Below are positions 1-10,273 of a stretch of 64,000 nt of DNA, piece by piece. Position 1 is the stretch's first letter. Each line of letters starts with the position of its first letter. The stretch comes from Paratinospora sagittata (taxonomy: Eukaryota > Streptophyta > Magnoliopsida > Ranunculales > Menispermaceae): NCBI GenBank assembly GCA_035771175.1, contig CM069606.1, forward strand, positions 31,988,316 through 32,052,315, in the 5' to 3' direction. Both the position numbers and the translations under genes were made by a program. A model generated the notes under the pieces. The model was not told where the DNA came from, did no database searches, and saw nothing but the letters and a program-made list of their open reading frames with translations.

Positions 1-960
1 AAGAAATTTAAGGGAGACGAGGCCCCAACTCACAAAGGAGAATTACACCAAGATCCTGAACTGATCCCACCCCTTTGCCTATCCCCAAAGGGGTAGCCTC
101 TTGAAAACGTAGAAGCTAAAGTCCAAAGTGAGGAACTGGGGAAGAATCTCAAACTGCATGAGTCTCTCTCTCCACACACTTAAATATTCAATTTTATGCT
201 CAGCCCATAAACTCCGAACAACTGCTCTAAGTGTCATGAACCACTAATCCCTAAGAGACCCCTCCGCTACAACCAGCGTCCCAAGCAAAGAGGGCCTCAA
301 CAGACTCAGGGAAAGTCAACTTGTTGAAATTAACCAAAGCGTCCCAAAACCTCCAAAAAACCTTCACAAAGGTACAATGAATGAAAATATGCTCAAGGGT
401 CTCGTTCCATTGTCTGCAAAGACAGAACCAGCTTGGAGATACGCACATATGTTGGAGAATTTTCATTCCATGCTTTTGAGAAGATGGGGAATACTCTTGG
501 CCTGCATGTAGGAGCTTTGCTAATGGTTCCCTCAACTCAAACTGCATTGCTATCCATGCTGCTTCATGGTAAAGACTATTCATCTTCATTTTCCCTCTCT
601 GGGTAGTGGGTTATAACATATCCCACTCTTCATGCATGATCAAGTGCTGTTGGAGAAGATATATGCAAACCAAATGGTTGATGTCCTCGCTTTCTGTCCA
701 GCAGAGACAGTAACTATCCCTTGATATCAACCTCATTCTAAAGTCTAAACAACTTAGGAAGGAATCATGCTAGGATGCCATTTCACTGATGCCACTGCTG
801 GATTACAACCTTGTTGCTGATAGTATTCCATGCTTAAGATAAAGGGAAATCTTCATCAGCAGAAGGCTTCCAAATGGTCCTGTTTTTTTTCATTGGGACT
901 GATCTTGGAACGAGAAGAAAATTGCTTCTGCAGAGGAACTAGCAGCCCTCTGTAGGAAGT
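1..960 (-). mobile_element. LINE (non-LTR retrotransposon) remnant, RT zinc-binding region
   Basis: Reading the minus strand, 251-589 encodes a 112-residue stretch with a Cys-Leu-Cys pair followed by Glu-x-x-x-His-Ile-Phe-x-x-Cys, the pattern of the zf-RVT domain found after the reverse transcriptase in plant LINEs. A second, less well kept copy of the same pattern lies at about 640-720 (CLCWTESEDINHLVC), preceded at about 860 by IWKPSADEDF, which resembles the conserved 'IWKPSSDGxF' start of that domain. Stop codons separate the parts, so this is dead. Two zf-RVT patterns side by side suggest either a duplication or two fragments. The element probably runs off the left edge of the window. 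Confidence 0.7.
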
Positions 961-2236
961 TATTTTGGTCATTTGTGGGTTGAGGGCACATGGGCATTAG
1001 AGAAACACCACTGCAACCTTGCAAAGGGACCCCATGAGTCTGCCGAGTAATTTGGCTGAAACAGGTGGTCTCTCACTTGGAACGTGGGTTAAAATTAGAG
1101 GCTCCACCTGATCTCTATATTGAAAGACTTTCTTAGTGATGCAAGAGCAGCTGGGGGAGGGATAGCTGTCCAAATAGAACTTCATATTAAGTATTTTCAA
1201 TACTTTCTTCTTGTCTGTATCATGACCTTCTTGCTAACTATACACCCTATCAGTTTCATTATACCCAAGACGCTCATTTCTTTAATTCTCTAGCCTAGGT
1301 CTCGTCTCCTTGGTTCAAGCATTTGCCCAGTTGATATGGTATAGGCCCATGCTTTATTAGCTACCATTTGTACTTCATATGTGTGATAGTACCTACAGAA
1401 TTCTGATTTTCCTAACATGGTCTCATGTTGTGTAACTTATCTTAGCTGATAAGGTGTCTCATATCTAATGCACTGATCAGAATTCTGGACTTACCTCTGT
1501 AAGATAAATGACTAGGTATCTCGTATATTGTATTTATCTTGCTATCATGGATGTCAGTTGTGATGAACATTTGTGCAGTCTTAATCATACACAGTTTCTT
1601 TTGTATTGAAGAATATCAATGTGGGTATATTTCCACATTGTTCCTATTTTGTGGTTTGGCTACTTGGGAGTCTTGAGCTCATATTGAAGAATGGACACGG
1701 GGACTATATCATAAAACTTATGAAGGAAACTGAAAAACTCTGGCAGTATTGATTGAAGATTACAGATTGAAATGTAGATTTCCTGGTCCAGCACTCAAAA
1801 AGCTTATATTTAAAGAAGCAGGTTGCATGTTCCAGGAAGAAAGTTAGGCTTCTGTGAGAGCCATTTAAAGCCTTGGAGGAATGAAAGTCTTTCTTGGTGA
1901 TTGAGAAACTAAAGTTTAACTGAAAATCAACTCTCTGGAAAATTCTGGCATTATTATAATTATAACTATAAGTGATTGCTTTGGATGTGTTTCATCAAAA
2001 TTGAGGCCAGCATGTGAGCCAGCACTTTCCATTTCTCCATGATGGTTGAAGGTTGTATTTTGAAAGAGAACACAAAAGATCAAAGATTTTGTTACAGCCT
2101 CAAATTTACTTTCTCTGCACCTAGGTCATCACTTTTCATCTTCTTGTTGATCTTCAGCAACTTTTCCCTTCTTCTCAATTTTATTTATTGGTTTTATAGT
2201 TGTCTAATACCTAACAGACAAAACATTTCTTTGCAG
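961..2236. other. Non-coding stretch, probably intron or upstream part of the gene at 2237-6510
   Basis: I see no open frame with recognisable protein similarity here. The stretch is AT-rich and ends in a good splice acceptor (pyrimidine-rich tract, then TTTGCAG at 2230-2236), so at least its right part is probably an intron of the following gene. Upstream exons of that gene may lie here or left of the window, but I could not place one with confidence. Confidence 0.4.
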
Positions 2237-5200
2237 CCCTTGGCGTACTTTGGGATTTGTTGACAATTCAGTATACAAAGTATCTTCTCGCAATGTTTCA
2301 CGCCGTCAGGTTATTCAAATGATACAACCCTCTGGCAAATGGAAGGACAGTATTTTTGACTGTTGGTCTCTGATGTTGGAAGTTTGTGCAGGTCCTTGAA
2401 CAGTTTCAGTTGTATGGCGACTCTGTTTTGGGAAAGTATGGACCTAACAAGCCAAGCATTCGGCAAGTAGTCAAGGTCAGTGAGGAACATTACACTATTA
2501 ATTACTCGCTAATTGCCGGATTAATAGTCCATTTTGCAATCATGCAAGTTCTACTCTTTCTCTTAGAATAAAATATGCCTGTTTAAAGATATGTTGGTGA
2601 ACTACGTAGACTTTCCTCTCTTACTGTTGATACCCTCTGAGATCTATTTATTTTTTATTTTTTATTTTTGATAGCTAATAATTGACTAAGAGGACGATGA
2701 CATTACAACTGTATTACATAGTTTGCCCAGCATGTTGGTTTTTTAAATGAATGTTAATAATTTGGAATGTCTCCATGATCCTCCAAATTTGATCTACCCT
2801 GAAAAAATTTCTCTAAGGAGAAGAACTTCCCTAAGATATCACATCAACTAGGAACTTGGCATCAATGTGCATCTCTTGTAGATCGTGACTTTGTCACAGT
2901 AAGTGTCTTAAAAATGGTCAAAGAGTTTTAATGAAAGATAACTAGATTAACCATTTGGAAAACTGAAGTGTATAAGAGTATAATATTGTATGGGTAACTA
3001 ATGGAAAGAAACTCTTCCGTCGATTTAAGGTGTTGGAGGTTAAAAAATACTCAAAGAAAAAGAAAATGTGATGGCACTTGGCATAAATACTAAGTAGTAT
3101 CCTTATTGACGTTTGGAATTTTTTATGAGAAAATGGAGCTTTGTAGTTGACACAATCATTTGATGAAATTTTGCAACATTTGGTGAGTATTTGAAAAAAG
3201 TATTTTAAAACCTACATAAAAGCAAAATTGGATAGTCAAAGTTGTATAAATTATTAAGGTATCAAATTGATGAGTTATATGATGAACTATCGGAAAGACT
3301 AATTAAGAATTGATTAAGAACTCAAACTACGGTTTTAGAGAACCAATTTGGATTATATTTGAGAAATCAACTTAAAGTTGTTCTCAAACTATGTGTATGT
3401 TAAGATGGATATGTGAAATAGCTTTTTTTTTTTTTTTGAGAGGAAACGGAAATCTATTAATAGAAAAAGAAAAGAAAACAGTCAAGGGAGCACAAGAGAT
3501 ATCGACATATTTCAGAAATAGTATGACTGTATGAGTAGCCCTAATTGGAGATAAAATGAGGTGGTTTAGACATACAACGAAGACCTTTGGATGTGCCTAT
3601 TAGGAAGATCGACCTATCCATAGTTAAGAAAGATAGAACTACTCATAATTTAAGTGTCAACTAAGCAATTGATTTAGTGAAGTTAAAAGAAGCGGATTCA
3701 TGTTAGCCGAACTCAAGTAGTTGGGAAAAGTTATTTTTTAATCTTTTTTTTTGGGGGGGGGGAGAAGAAACAAGAGATTTTTATTGATAACTAGAAGGCA
3801 ACAAAGTGAGGAAGTACCAATAGTACTTCAAAAACAACAAGAAACACCAATATATCAAACCAAAGGCAACCCTACATATGCCAAATCCAATTCCTAGTCC
3901 ACTCCGATATTGAGAATCCAGCAGCAAAATTAGAGCAAGCAATCCAACTACTAGCTACCCACAAAATATCCTCCCACAACCTAACCCTATCTTTCACAAC
4001 CCTCTAAAAAGTTCTATGGTTGCATTCAAGCCAAATAGACCGAAGTGTTGTGAAGCTAGCAATTTTGATCTCTTTTTCCTTACTGGATAGATTGGGCATA
4101 TGGGACAAAGACAAACACTCCTCACATGTAGTAGGAATTGAAAACTTCTTGGGTAAGAATCAGCCCATCTCTCCCCAATTTCATTTGTGACTTGGCAATA
4201 AGAAAATAGATGGCCAGTGGATTCCCCATCCTGTAAGCACAAAGTGCACCAATGTGGAGAGAGATATAAATATGGTAATCGAACCTGATTAATGTGGGGA
4301 AAAGTCTTAGTTGAGTTGAGTGGAGTATATCAGCTATAAAAGTTGTTTATTTAATGAGAAGACTAAAGGAGACAAGAGGGAGAAAAACTAAGGTGTTACA
4401 AATGGTACTCTAACTTAATAAGGACTATCCACGTTACAACGAAAACTACAGTAAAAGATAATAGTAAGAGAAACTATGTTCTCAATTGTAGTAGATCTAC
4501 GTCAACTATCGTAAAAGATGTTATCTTCCTTTTTATGATATCGTGTTAATTGATGAAATTAAATCAAGGGTTAATGTTAAATTAAAAGTTTGGAGAATTT
4601 AAGTTTTATAGAGTATAGAATTAGGAGAAGGATGGGCCTTGATATAACAGTTGAGGTTGCTCCATTTTGACCTAGAGGTCTCAGGTTTGAATTTGGAAGT
4701 AGGCTCTTCGTGTGGAGGTAAGGCTGCATACATTGTTCCTTCCCCAAACCTTATAATGGCGAGAGCCTAGTGCACTACTATTCGAGAATTGGGACTAATA
4801 TTGAATATCTAAAATGCAGTTTTACGGAATGTAGAAATACAATTGAGAGACATGAAGATTGAAAGTCAAAGATGCCAATGAGTGCATGTAAGACTTGGTT
4901 ATTCATCAGGAGGGAAAAATAGGAGATAATGACAATCATAGAATTAAAGTTGATTAGGTTAAATGGAGGAATGCATTTGGTATATACTATACAATCAACA
5001 TATCCATTATAGTAATGGAATTTTTCTTTTTTAAAAGGAAATTAACAGTTCTATGATACAACCAGTAGGCCTGCATTCTTTATAAAACAAAAATGTTAGC
5101 CAATAAAAAAATATATATTACTACTTTAAGTGTAATAAGAATGTGAATGGTAAAATAGATGTGTAGCAAAACATTAAAAGATGAGTAAAAGATTAATGCA

Positions 5201-6510
5201 TTAATAAGATGATAGGAGTAGCTTGAATTGGACATGAAAAGAGAGAATCAATTAAGCTACTTTGGGCACATATAAAAGACCAGTAGATGTGTTAGTGAGG
5301 AATAGTAGTGTACTAATTGTTAATAATAATGAGAGGGGAAGATGAATACAAAAAATAATGTGGATAGAGGTAATTACATGTGGAATGAAAATTCAACATA
5401 ATTTTCAAATTTTCATCATATTTTATCAATTTTTCATTCATCAAATTATAAATCTAAATGTAATCAAATTATTACAAAAATTCCATCAAGTTAGGCAAAA
5501 TATTGAAATGATTTATACAATCAAAAAACCTTTTAGTATTTTCTCCTTTCAAACACAGAAATTTTTTTTTTTTGAAATCGTAACTTCAACCTTTTTTAGA
5601 AGATAAGGAATAAAAGTATATGAGATTGAAGTAAAATTTCATATGTAATGGATAAAAACTAAAAAATCACTGAAGGAAGAAGCAAAATGAGATTTGCAAA
5701 ACTTTAATGTAAAACAAAAATGATGAAACAAACAGTGTTAACATTATTGGACACAACCAAATTTCACTATGAAAGTACAAAAAATACACAATTGATGCAG
5801 TGCTACCTCTGTACTTGAACTCCTCCAAGGATTGAACTCTTACCTATCTATGACTTCTCCCAAAATGATGAAAAAACAGCAAAGGTTGATTACAGAAGAA
5901 CTTTGAACTTCTAATAAATATATGTTGTAAACCCTAAACCCTTCCCATTAATAAACATATGTTGTCAAGTTTGAATCCTCTTAGCACTTTTTCTATCAAC
6001 CTTTTCTGCTTTTCTCAGTTTCAAACACTTCATTTGTGGGAATAATTTGAATTTTGTTTGAATTTGTCAATTGGCTAATTCTACCCGTATGCTGCTGCAG
6101 CCTTTACTTAATCTTTTTCATTCAGAACCCGGAAATGGTTTGTGGAAACGCAAGGCTGATGCTGCATTCCGCCATTGCAAGGTATGTCCATTAGTGAAAC
6201 TTTATATTCAGAGGAAAAAAGAAAGAAAGAAAAGAACTCCTTTTCTTTTTCTCATTTCCTCATTCAAGAACCAACAAGCACCTTAATTTATTTCTTGCTT
6301 CAAAAGATGTATGAAAGTTTATCTTGTGTTTCAACATTGTAGACTGTGAAAGCCTTTCTTGAGGAGACCTTGGATGCAATTCCAGACTCGGTATTGGACT
6401 CAATTCCTGAAGAAATGCCATCATCCTGTAGTGAAAATGCTTTTGCTGATCTAGACTGCTTGCTGCCCCCACCTTATAAGTCTAGAGAACAGGAGTTGCT
6501 ATATGCATAG
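2237..6510 (+). CDS. Last four exons of an unrecognised host gene
   Basis: Four exons join in phase with canonical borders: 2237-2309 (CAG acceptor; donor GT at 2310), 2392-2475 (acceptor GTGCAG; donor GTCAGT), 6101-6181 (acceptor GCTGCAG; donor GTATGT) and 6343-6510 (acceptor TTGTAG; stop TAG at 6508-6510). The 84, 81 and 168 base exons are whole codons with no internal stop. Readable segments include VLEQFQLYGDSVLGKYGPNK, NGLWKRKADAAFRHCK and a C-terminal tail rich in Glu/Asp and Pro that ends PPYKSREQELLYA. I do not recognise the family. No catalytic motif, signal peptide or membrane segment is seen. The tail looks disordered and acidic. Coding bias and clean splice sites argue for a real gene rather than a transposon. 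The intron 2476-6100 is 3.6 kb and full of transposon debris. The 5' part is missing or not found. Confidence 0.6.
3423..3510 (-). mobile_element. Short LINE 3'-end fragment
   Basis: A run of about 16 T (a poly(A) tail on the minus strand) is followed by a stretch similar to the start of the LINE end at 3748 (T run, then GAGAGGAAAC versus GAGAAGAAAC, then a run like ATTTTTATTGAT). It is too short for a domain call. Confidence 0.4.
3748..4270 (-). mobile_element. LINE 3' end with zf-RVT remnant
   Basis: The minus strand encodes LCLQDGESTGHLFSYC, a clear zf-RVT pattern (Cys, then Glu-Ser-x-x-His-Leu-Phe-x-x-Cys), followed about 60 codons later by a Trp-Leu-Glu-Cys-Asn-His-Arg-Thr-Phe stretch like the 'WLERNxRIF' end of plant LINE ORF2. 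A T run followed by G bases at 3745-3760 marks the 3' poly(A) end on the minus strand. Stops and frame changes show it is dead. Confidence 0.65.
4633..4777 (+). mobile_element. Au-type SINE
   Basis: The order of conserved blocks matches the plant Au SINE: a start like 'GGGCCTTG', then GACCTAGAGGTCTCAGG, a pol III B-box-like GGTTTGAAT at 4684-4692, the block CTCTTCGTGTGGAGGTAAGG, then CCTTCCCCAAACC and a tail GCGAGAGCCTAGTGCACTA. It differs from the usual consensus at many CpG and other sites, so it is an old, inactive copy. It lies in sense orientation inside the intron of the surrounding gene. Confidence 0.75.
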
Positions 6511-6850
6511 TACATATATGCAGGTTTGCAATTGTACATTACTGTAAATTGTAAGCTCACCTCCATTTCTTAATATATTTATTTTTTTTAAATTAGAGTC
6601 AGATATTGCTTGCTAGAAAATGAATGCATATTTCTGCCTCCAATCAATCAAGATTGAATAGCTGGAACTTGAATAATTATCAGTCAACCAAGAAATTTGG
6701 TTTTAATTGGCATTTTTGGTGATTGACTTCTTTTCTTTCTTTTTTTCAAGCTAGATTTAGATTAGTATATCAGTGTGCTCATTGTGATTGACCTAAGTGA
6801 ACAATTTCCCTTGAACCATGGCATCATCTAATGGCATTCTTAGCATGTTA
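6511..6850 (+). other. 3' UTR and flank of the unrecognised gene
   Basis: Directly after the stop codon at 6510 the sequence is AT-rich with several AATATA/TTTATT-like elements that could serve for polyadenylation. I see no open frame. It ends where the copia-1 LTR begins at 6851. Confidence 0.35.
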
Positions 6851-7285
6851 TGTTGGAATTTGATCATGTAGCTGGAGATCTTAGATTTTGATAATGTTTA
6901 TCATATTTGGATTATTATTATCTTGAGTTATCTAAGTTGGATAACCCCTTAATAATCACCTTAAGATAACTACTACTTGATAGTTATCCTATCTCTACCA
7001 CATCCCAAATTGGAGAGAATCAAGGAGATTTGATTTTCTTGACTGCCTATAAATTAAAGGGATGTGTGAACATGGTAGAAAATACAGAAAATTGCAGAGA
7101 ATTTTAATTGAGTAGAGAGTGGGGCTTTTGAATTGTAGAACACGTTGGGAACCCATCACATTGTGGTCCCAATCACCGTGACAACACTAAACGCGTGGAG
7201 CACCCTAGAGATGATCTTGGTAATGTTTCCGCTTTGCTATTTAATTAATTTGATTTACATGATTTGTATGCGAATGTTTTCTACA
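6851..7285 (+). repeat. 5' LTR of copia-1
   Basis: It starts TGTTGGAATT and ends TTTTCTACA, the TG..CA form of an LTR, and is followed at once by a primer-binding-like site. A TATA-like CCTATAAATTAAAG at about 7045 fits an LTR promoter. Without a partner LTR the borders rest on these features alone. Confidence 0.6.
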
Positions 7286-7299
7286 TTGGTATTAGAGCC
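7286..7299 (+). promoter_or_regulatory. Primer-binding site of copia-1
   Basis: TTGGTATTAGAGCC is one base off TGGTATCAGAGC, the initiator-Met-tRNA primer site common in plant LTR elements, and stands right behind the LTR end. Confidence 0.65.
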
Positions 7300-7899
7300 T
7301 TTATGGGTGTTCTCATGTTTATTAATGTCTCGGTGACAATTTTTTTCGGTGATATGTTTATTTTTTGTTCAAAAGGTATGTTCGACGATATTTTTTGATA
7401 AAAAAAGGAGGCCGCCGGAATCCGGTAAACTTACCGGACAATGTACATACCTACGTGATCTATGAAGTGAGGTCTTCGAGACGGACCTATTTGCATGTCC
7501 ATAGGTGTGTCATAGTGAAAGCCAAAGCTTCACAAAACCAATCAGTTCAAACCACAAAAAAATGCCGATGGAATCCCGCGGGTACTCTGGCCGATGACCC
7601 CACCGGCGTGTTCGCCATTTGCCAGAGGTCAGGCCGGCCTTCCTTCATCACCCACCCGGCTTGGCCCAAACCCGGGTCTCTCAAACCCAGTTATTTTCTC
7701 AAAAAAAAAAAAGAAAAAAAAAAGAAAGGCCTAGTTCAGGCCTGGACCCAGACCAAGACCAGACCAGGCCCAACCGACCAAACTGGCCCAATCCACCTGA
7801 ACCAGATTTATTAAATAAAAATATATTTTTTATTTATTTATTTTGGCCATTTAAATTTTGATGGTTTAAAATTAAGGCCTTCTGTTAATTTTTTGGCAA

Positions 7900-8410
7900 A
7901 AGTCATGAACTAGACCTTGACATATTTTTGCTTGATCTTTCCATCTGTACGGTTACATTTATCAGATTCATGTTGTTATGTGCAAATCTGCAATATGTGT
8001 TGTGATGTAACACGAACCGTTGAATTTTGATTGTTAAATCCAAATCATTATATCATGTTTTTCAAAAGCACATGAACTGTGACATATGGTTATTTACAAA
8101 GATCTTTATATCTGTACGGTTACATTCATGATATGACTTCAACATGATGATAAATCTGTAATTGTATGCATGATGTGATCTTAACCATTGATTTTTTCAT
8201 GATTAAAATGATGGAATTGCAACATGAATTAAACATTGTTGTGAATAATAAACTTATCTAGTTTTTCATTCTCTTTCCATTTGTACGGATGATTATCTTG
8301 ATATTATTGTTTAATGTTGAGCTTTAGTTGTGGGATATTATTGAATGACATGTTTTGCGTAAATTGTTTAAATAATGGTTATTTGATTTAGAGAAATAGG
8401 TGATGATTTT
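7900..8410 (+). repeat. Diverged ~168 bp tandem repeat in the copia-1 leader
   Basis: The phrase 'CTGTACGGTTAC' with similar flanks recurs at about 7946, 8113 and (weaker, TTGTACGGATG) 8281, a spacing of about 168 bases. Neighbouring words such as 'TTGACATAT/TGTGACATAT' and 'TGTGATGTAAC/TGATGTGATC' recur with it. The copies are strongly diverged. The whole leader 7300-8502 is non-coding; open stretches at 7365-7860 are proline-rich low-complexity frames and not gag. Confidence 0.5.
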
Positions 8411-8502
8411 AAACAAAAGTTACCTTTCGAACCTATTCTCTAAAATTATTTATCATTGACTTAACTAGAGTTTTGGGGCAAAGATAGTCTACATTTTAGA
8501 GC

Positions 8503-9345
8503 TATGGCCACTGCTTCCAAGAGTATTATTGCTGACTTGCATAAGGGAGAAAAGTTGCACGAGGGCAACTTCGACATTTGGCATCGAAGAGTCCAGTTCA
8601 TACTAGAGTCCAGTTGAACGGGGACCCTTAACCCATACCATGTCTAAACCTGAACGTTGGAACACTGCTCAACATAGGCGAAATATGGAAGCATTTCAAC
8701 AGTGGAAACACAAGAATAACCTGGCACGCATCACTCTAGTAAGTAGTATGACATATTCCTTGATGTGTCAATTTGAGCTGTATGAGACTGCCCAAGAGAT
8801 GTGGACTGCCCTTAAAGAGAAGTTCGGGATGGCCTCTGCAACTTAGTTGCGGCAACTAACTATTAAGTTTGGCACGTATGTAAAACGACAACATCTATGT
8901 GAAATGTCAAACATGATTCATGAATTGAACAGTGTTGGGCATGTTCTCACGAATGAACAGTCGATCCATGCAGTCGTCTGCTCTCTTTAACAGAATTGGG
9001 AGCATATGAAGATCACTTTGATCCATAATGATGGTATCAAAACGTTTGAAGATATTGATCGACATATTGAGTTAGAGGCTGAGCGCTTGGAAGCTATCAG
9101 ACCCTCTACTCAGGCTCTGGTTGTTGAATTAACTGATTCAAAGAAAAGAAAGAACCACTAGTTCAAGAAAAATACCAGAAAGGACAAGCAAGGTCCCATG
9201 AATGGAAAGGTTACGAAACGGAATAATAATCGTCATAAAAGGGGCAGACTGGTGGTAAGAAGGACAAAAATGATATAAAATGCTTCAACTGTGGTAACCT
9301 TGGTCATTTTGCACGTGAGTGCACTGAACCACGAATAGAAAAAGG
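8503..9345 (+). pseudogene. copia-1 gag (first copy, sense)
   Basis: Translation starts well at ATG 8503 (MATASKSIIADLHKGEKL), a typical copia gag start with 'L.GxNFxxW' after it, but a stop follows within about 40 codons. Later parts are readable in shifted frames: the UBN2-type gag core (EMWTALKEKFGMASAT, then an in-frame TAG) and a CCHC zinc knuckle CFNCGNLGHFAREC near 9280-9325. Gag forms the particle and binds RNA by the knuckle. At least four stops are present. The region 8561-9330 has an inverted partner at 9488-10273. Confidence 0.75.
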
Positions 9346-9398
9346 TAATTTATTCTACTTTTTCTCAATGTTTTGTTTCCAGTAATTGTTTGCTTGTT

Positions 9399-9447
9399 GA
9401 ATCTCATCCTATGTGGATAATTGACTCAGGAGCAACAGACCATGTAC
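9399..9447 (+). pseudogene. copia-1 protease start
   Basis: WIIDSGATDHV is the active-site motif (Asp-Ser-Gly-Ala) of the copia aspartic protease. Only this N-terminal piece is left; about 15 bases later the sequence changes into the inverted gag copy, and the rest of the protease is missing. Confidence 0.75.
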
Positions 9448-9487
9448 GAAAGACCGTGGAGCTTTCGTAGAGTATTATCGAGCTCTC

Positions 9488-10273
9488 GGTTCAGTGCACT
9501 CACGTGCAAAATGACCAAGGTTACCACAGTTGAAGCATTTTATATCTTTTTTGTCCTTCTTCTTACCACCATGTCTGCCCCTTTTATGACGGTTATTATT
9601 CGGTTTCGTAAACTTTTCATTCGTGAGACCTTGCTTGCCCTTTCTGGTATTTTTTCGAAACTGTTGGTTCTTTCTTTTCTTTGATTCAGTAACCAGAGCC
9701 TGAGTAGAGGGTTTCACAGCTTCCAAGCGTTCATCCTCTAACTCAACATGTCGAGCAATATCTTCAAACGTTTTGATACCATCATTATGGATCAAAGTGA
9801 TTTTCATTTGCTCCCAGTTCTGTGGAAGAGAGCGGACGACTACATGGATATGTTGTTCATTCGTGAGAACATGCCCAACAATGTTCAGTTCACGAATCAT
9901 GTTTGACATTTCACATAGATGTTGTTTCATCGTATGATGTTGTTGTTTTACATACGCGTCAAACTTAATAGTTAGTTGTCGCAGCTTAGTTGCAGAAGTC
10001 ATCCTGAACTTCTCTTTAAGGTAGTCCACATCTCTTAGGCAGTCTCATACTGCTCAAATTGGCATATCAAGGCATCTGTCGTACTACTTAGTAGAGTGAT
10101 GCGTGTCAGGCTGTTCATGCGTTTCCACTGTTGAAATGCTTCCATATTTCGCTTATGTTGAGCAGTGTTCCCACGTTCAGGTTTAGACATCGTATGGGGG
10201 TTAAGGCTTCAAGAGCCTCTTGCTCATCTAGTATGAACTGGACTCTTCGATGCCAAATGTCGAAGTTGTCCTT
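9488..10273 (-). pseudogene. Second copia gag copy, inverted, inside copia-1
   Basis: The minus strand has a longer open stretch (184 codons, 9475-10029) with the same gag core and CCHC knuckle (CFNCGNLGHFAREC) as the sense copy at 8503-9345, and the match goes on, with stops, to about 10273. The two copies differ at roughly one base in ten by eye, and the inverted one lacks several of the stops of the sense copy, so it is not a simple fresh copy of its neighbour. It replaces the rest of the protease and the start of the pre-integrase region. Confidence 0.8.

Larger units (their letters stand above)
2476..6100 (+). other. Large transposon-filled intron of the unrecognised gene
   Basis: The donor GTCAGT at 2476 and the acceptor GCTGCAG ending at 6100 bracket 3.6 kb of AT-rich sequence with no open frame that continues the gene. 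It holds a LINE 3' end (about 3423-3510), a second LINE 3' end (3748-4270) and an Au-type SINE (about 4633-4777). The rest, including 4800-6060, shows only scattered stops and A/T runs. Confidence 0.5.

Noticed and set aside
7365..7861. Overlapping proline/lysine-rich open frames (149 and 80 codons)
   Set aside because: They lie in the untranslated leader of copia-1, are low-complexity, and show no gag similarity.
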